From contig CAVGXR010000051.1 of the NCBI GenBank assembly GCA_963633225.1, positions 62,001 through 126,000 of the forward strand: a stretch of 64,000 bases of DNA. The letters are read 5' to 3'. The DNA is from F23-B02 sp963633225 (GTDB lineage: Bacteria > Bacillota > Clostridia > Oscillospirales > Oscillospiraceae). The notes beneath the pieces are model-generated. The model was not told where the DNA came from. It did no database searches and saw only the letters and a program-made list of their open reading frames with translations. Both the position numbers and the translations under genes were made by a program. This document shows, piece by piece, positions 61,120 through 64,000 of the stretch (its first letter is position 1; each line of letters opens with the position of its first letter).

Positions 61120-61353
61120 TCAGGAGTTGAATATTTTTTCCGTATCCGTGGGATTGTGATAGCAAAACCCAAAATCATCAGGCGTACTAGAACAGCTTTT
61201 ATCTTCTAAGAATATCACATCAGCGTATCCTCCAAGTCCATCCTTACATGTGCCAGCCGCATAATGAATAGGTTTTCCGCACTGGACTGCAATACTTGTG
61301 CTCAGTTCGAAGTTTTCGAAATACAGTTCGGGTTTTGTATATGCTTTTTTCAT
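61120..61353 (-). CDS. Candidate precursor peptide (77 aa, four cysteines)
   Basis: Starts MKKAYTKPELYFENFELSTS, then IAVQC, and ends EKIFNS. Cysteines at 25, 36, 54 and 64; all four fall in the C-terminal two thirds. The N-terminal MKKxYxKPE...FELS is of a kind I have seen in short genes next to radical SAM/PqqD clusters of gut Clostridia. The last residue is Ser. The ATG 61353 has AAAGGAG 11 bases upstream; a GTG-started longer frame (61365) would overlap that site. No signal peptide. Next to it are modifying genes, so a RiPP-like precursor is the best reading, not proven. Confidence 0.6.
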   Translation of the reverse strand: MKKAYTKPELYFENFELSTSIAVQCGKPIHYAAGTCKDGLGGYADVIFLEDKSCSSTPDDFGFCYHNPTDTEKIFNS

Positions 61354-61372
61354 GATCTCGATCACTCCTTTT

Positions 61373-64000
61373 TTAGAACCATTTGTCGAGGAAGCCGTTC
61401 CACATATCTTCCCACCAGTTGCTCTGCGCGGGCTTGACGGTCAGGGTGACGGCCTCGGCCTCGCTGACTGCGCCCTCGTCATTGACTGCGACAACGTCAT
61501 AGCTAGTGGTCTCTGCCGGGGTCAGAGTTACGGTGAACACATGGTACTCGGTCTTTTCCGACCACCAGCCCCAGCCGCTGCGCTCGTAGCGGGTCTTGTA
61601 GCTATCGTATGTCTCGCCGTTTACGGTGATGGCCGTGACCTCGGCGGATGCCTTGACGGTCAGGGTCGCCTTCTGTCCCTCGCGGATGCTGTCCTTATTG
61701 AGCGAAACCTTGAAGGTCTCGGGCTCGAAGGTCTTGACCTCGGGCTCGGGATCGGGCGTGGGTTCGGGGTCGGGCGTGGGTTCGGGGGCAACATACAGGA
61801 CATTGCTTACTGCCAGAACCGCCTCGTTTACCATTGCGGGGGACGCTGCCAGACTGACAAGTGCAGCTTCGCTGCTTGCATTCTGAACATCAGCAATTGC
61901 GCTGGTGTAGGTCGCGCCGATGAACTTGAGGTTTGTCAGGGAAATGATGCTGTTTGTATCGCTTGATGTATTGGTCAGTGTGATAAGGTCAGATTTGTAA
62001 GTACCATTATCCTGTACAGTCCACTTCAAGTTTGTAAGCTCGTAGTACATATCGGTCGAGGTGTTCAGCGACAGGGTATTGCTTTCGCTACCGTTCAGCT
62101 TTATCTTTGCATTTGTAAGAGTCAGCGAACCAGCCGTGCCGTTTGCAAGCTTTGCGCCAAGCTGTACGCTTGTCGGCTCTTTGTTTGCTACGAGCTGGAA
62201 TGCAATTGCCTGCTTATTTGCAAGGTATGCCTCGTGGTTAGGACCGTAGTTTTTATACTCAGTTGCAGTGACGTTTTCACCCTTGCCGTCAATGAACACA
62301 GCGCCGGTAGCGCTCTCATTGTCCAGAGCCTCTGTGTCGAGGATTACTTTCTTGATCTCAACATAGCTCGGGCTCTTCTCGACATCCGTACTGTAATCGT
62401 AGTCCTTGTCCATCGGGTCATAGACGCGGATGCCGTCGAGCCAGAAGTTGTACTGATCATCGCCGGTAGAATCAAAGTACTTGCCATAACGAACACTTAT
62501 CTCTACTTCGTAGTTAGCGTAAGGAAGATCAGATATCTTGATTACAGGAACCTGATATATTCTGTCGGTTGCATTCGTGTCAACCTTCCACTCGCCATTA
62601 TCATAAGTGTAACCATAATAGGTGTTCAGGATGTGGCTGCACACCTTAGTGCCGGTGTCCTTATTGGTGACGGTGTAAATAATTGTACCAGTGTCACTAT
62701 CCGTCAGGGAGATGATGTCGAAGCCGGTGCCTTTGAAGGTGAAGGTGGCGGAGGGCCAGACGACATCCGAGGCGGAAGCCATGGCGGAGGTGACGGTCAC
62801 CTTGTGAGCCGAGCCGAGAGAATAGAGGGTCGAGGAATTATAGGCCGCGTCATAGCCGAACACGTTCGTCTTTTTGCCCAGCTCCTCAAGCGCCTGAGTG
62901 GTGTTGGTAGTCGTGCCTACTGTTTCCCAGTTAGCGCTGCTGCCGTCAGTGAACTTCGCAAAGCTGTCTTCATAGTAAACCGTCGATGCGGGGATGATAG
63001 TTACAAAGTAGGTAACTGTGCCGGTGATTGTCTGCGTTACGCCATCAGCATCCTTATAGCTCAGCTCGCCGTTTATGGAAACAGTAAGGACTTCGCTGCC
63101 GTTGATGGCCACCGTCGGCGTATACGTTATAGTTTTACTTTCACTGGCATAGGTTGCATTACCGTATTTTTGTCCTGAGACAGTTACGCTTTTAATTGTC
63201 GCGCTGCTCAGATCAGTGCTAAGTTTGCTCAGAGGAATGTTCAGGTGCAGACCAAAGTCAACGACAAAGCTTATGCTGTTGCTAAAGGTGTAATACAGAT
63301 AAACGTCCTTGCAGGCAGTACCCTCAGTTTGATCTACGCTTACACATTTATAGAATGCATAGCGGTAGGATGCCGGAATCAAAGGCATTTCCTGCAGGTT
63401 TGTCGGTATCTTCTGCTCAATATTTTTGATGTTGGTAACTTCGCTGTTTTTCAGATACCCCTTCTCTGTGTCAGGAAGTTCTATGCCAGGCTTAAAATAT
63501 GTTCCGCTTTCAACAGCAATGTTGTAATTGTAAAACTCTTCGTTGCTGTCCTTATTGATGTAGTGAACCGTCAGGGAATCCTCGGTCACCTTTGCGCGGA
63601 CATAGTAGGTTATAAGTGCTCCGTGTTTATCATAAACTTCTACGCCACGGACATAAGGATTTCCGCCGATCTTGCAGCCGCTGTAAACAGATGAGCTGCC
63701 GGAAATCGAGGTATACTCATCCAAGCCGCTGTTTGCTTTTGCATCCTCATCAATAGCCCAAACAATCTGCTCAGTTGTTTTATCATATGAGTAGGACGAG
63801 GTGTTGGATATCGTTTTTGATGCAGATGTAGATGTCATAGTCACAGTAACCATGTAAATTTCAAAGTTACTTGTATTTACGCCGCGGAAGTTATTGAGTT
63901 TGCGATAGTAATTTCCGCTCGAATCTTTACCTACTGCACCGTTTGTATCACCGCTGTTGCAATGGAACACGAATGTCTTTCCGCTCTGCGGGAATGTGCT
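61373..64000 (-). CDS. Large secreted surface protein with Trp-rich C-terminal tail (partial)
   Basis: At least 875 aa; the N-terminus lies beyond the right edge, since the frame stays open through 64000. Segments of beta-rich extracellular type (YFDSTGDDQYNFWLDGIRVYD near the middle resembles a carbohydrate-binding fold) alternate with Ig-like stretches. A PDPEPTPDPEP linker follows, then a final Ig-like domain (KVSLNKDSIREGQKATLTVK) and a 16-residue tail SNWWEDMWNGFLDKWF. No dockerin, SLH or LPXTG signal is seen. Only 19 bp separate its stop from the peptide gene, so the two are co-transcribed. Confidence 0.85.
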   Translation of the reverse strand, partial: STFPQSGKTFVFHCNSGDTNGAVGKDSSGNYYRKLNNFRGVNTSNFEIYMVTVTMTSTSASKTISNTSSYSYDKTTEQIVWAIDEDAKANSGLDEYTSISGSSSVYSGCKIGGNPYVRGVEVYDKHGALITYYVRAKVTEDSLTVHYINKDSNEEFYNYNIAVESGTYFKPGIELPDTEKGYLKNSEVTNIKNIEQKIPTNLQEMPLIPASYRYAFYKCVSVDQTEGTACKDVYLYYTFSNSISFVVDFGLHLNIPLSKLSTDLSSATIKSVTVSGQKYGNATYASESKTITYTPTVAINGSEVLTVSINGELSYKDADGVTQTITGTVTYFVTIIPASTVYYEDSFAKFTDGSSANWETVGTTTNTTQALEELGKKTNVFGYDAAYNSSTLYSLGSAHKVTVTSAMASASDVVWPSATFTFKGTGFDIISLTDSDTGTIIYTVTNKDTGTKVCSHILNTYYGYTYDNGEWKVDTNATDRIYQVPVIKISDLPYANYEVEISVRYGKYFDSTGDDQYNFWLDGIRVYDPMDKDYDYSTDVEKSPSYVEIKKVILDTEALDNESATGAVFIDGKGENVTATEYKNYGPNHEAYLANKQAIAFQLVANKEPTSVQLGAKLANGTAGSLTLTNAKIKLNGSESNTLSLNTSTDMYYELTNLKWTVQDNGTYKSDLITLTNTSSDTNSIISLTNLKFIGATYTSAIADVQNASSEAALVSLAASPAMVNEAVLAVSNVLYVAPEPTPDPEPTPDPEPEVKTFEPETFKVSLNKDSIREGQKATLTVKASAEVTAITVNGETYDSYKTRYERSGWGWWSEKTEYHVFTVTLTPAETTSYDVVAVNDEGAVSEAEAVTLTVKPAQSNWWEDMWNGFLDKWF

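Noticed and set aside
61120..61353. SCIFF-type six-cysteine ranthipeptide precursor
   Set aside because: Only four cysteines and wrong spacing; the adjacent radical SAM is not obviously the SCIFF maturase, and the kinase and lipoprotein do not belong to that cluster type.

Overview
The window looks like a chromosomal segment of a spore-forming, anaerobic Clostridia bacterium, probably a gut member of the Oscillospiraceae/Ruminococcaceae. The grounds are spoIIID, a SpoIIE-like phosphatase beside a sensory [FeFe]-hydrogenase, 2-hydroxyacyl-CoA dehydratase operons, a CoA-transferase, S-layer-homology (SLH) proteins, and large leucine-rich-repeat (LRR) proteins ending in dockerin modules. This placement is inference; no rRNA gene is present. 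No phage, insertion sequence or CRISPR array was seen.

Layout. 1-6.3 kb: a minus-strand DNA-maintenance run (comF fragment, recD2, a membrane-anchored unknown, uvrA, ybaK). 6.4-14.2 kb: a TetR regulator with a candidate operator, gluQ, the hydrogenase-like sensor/phosphatase pair, an RseC-like protein, prfC, tRNA-Gly(CCC) and a coiled-coil protein. 14.4-28.3 kb: an SLH protein, spoIIID, a CoA-transferase, dapF, a decayed sigma-factor locus, a GNAT/TetR pair, the first 2-hydroxyacyl-CoA dehydratase cassette, a frameshifted lipoprotein and an SLH 5'-nucleotidase. 28.4-32 kb: a second dehydratase cassette and tRNA-Arg(CCT). Both cassettes carry a small membrane protein (56 and 52 aa) with a shared motif.

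32.2-44.3 kb: a MacB-like ABC protein, a PHP-type phosphatase (CpsB/YwqE) convergent with a sugar-nucleotide epimerase/dehydratase, then an operon with a membrane-anchored Ig-like protein, two consecutive BY-kinases with Gly-Tyr-rich tails, a SipW-like S26 peptidase and an ABC exporter. No glycosyltransferase is present, so a capsule role is only partly supported. 44.4-58 kb: three minus-strand LRR-dockerin genes built from repeated parts. The terminator hairpin is repeated four times, a 164-bp intergenic block is identical at two of the boundaries, and the LRR arrays are duplicated internally.

58.1-64 kb: a compact operon reading minus: a large secreted protein with a Trp-rich tail, then a 77-aa four-cysteine peptide, a hairpin with a T-run, a lipoprotein, an HprK-like kinase, a radical SAM/SPASM enzyme and a PqqD-like protein. 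I read it as a candidate ribosomally made, modified peptide (RiPP-like) system. The exporter and peptidase at 42-44 kb would complete it, and both arms end at the same terminator hairpin. This is the best candidate for an undescribed system in the window.
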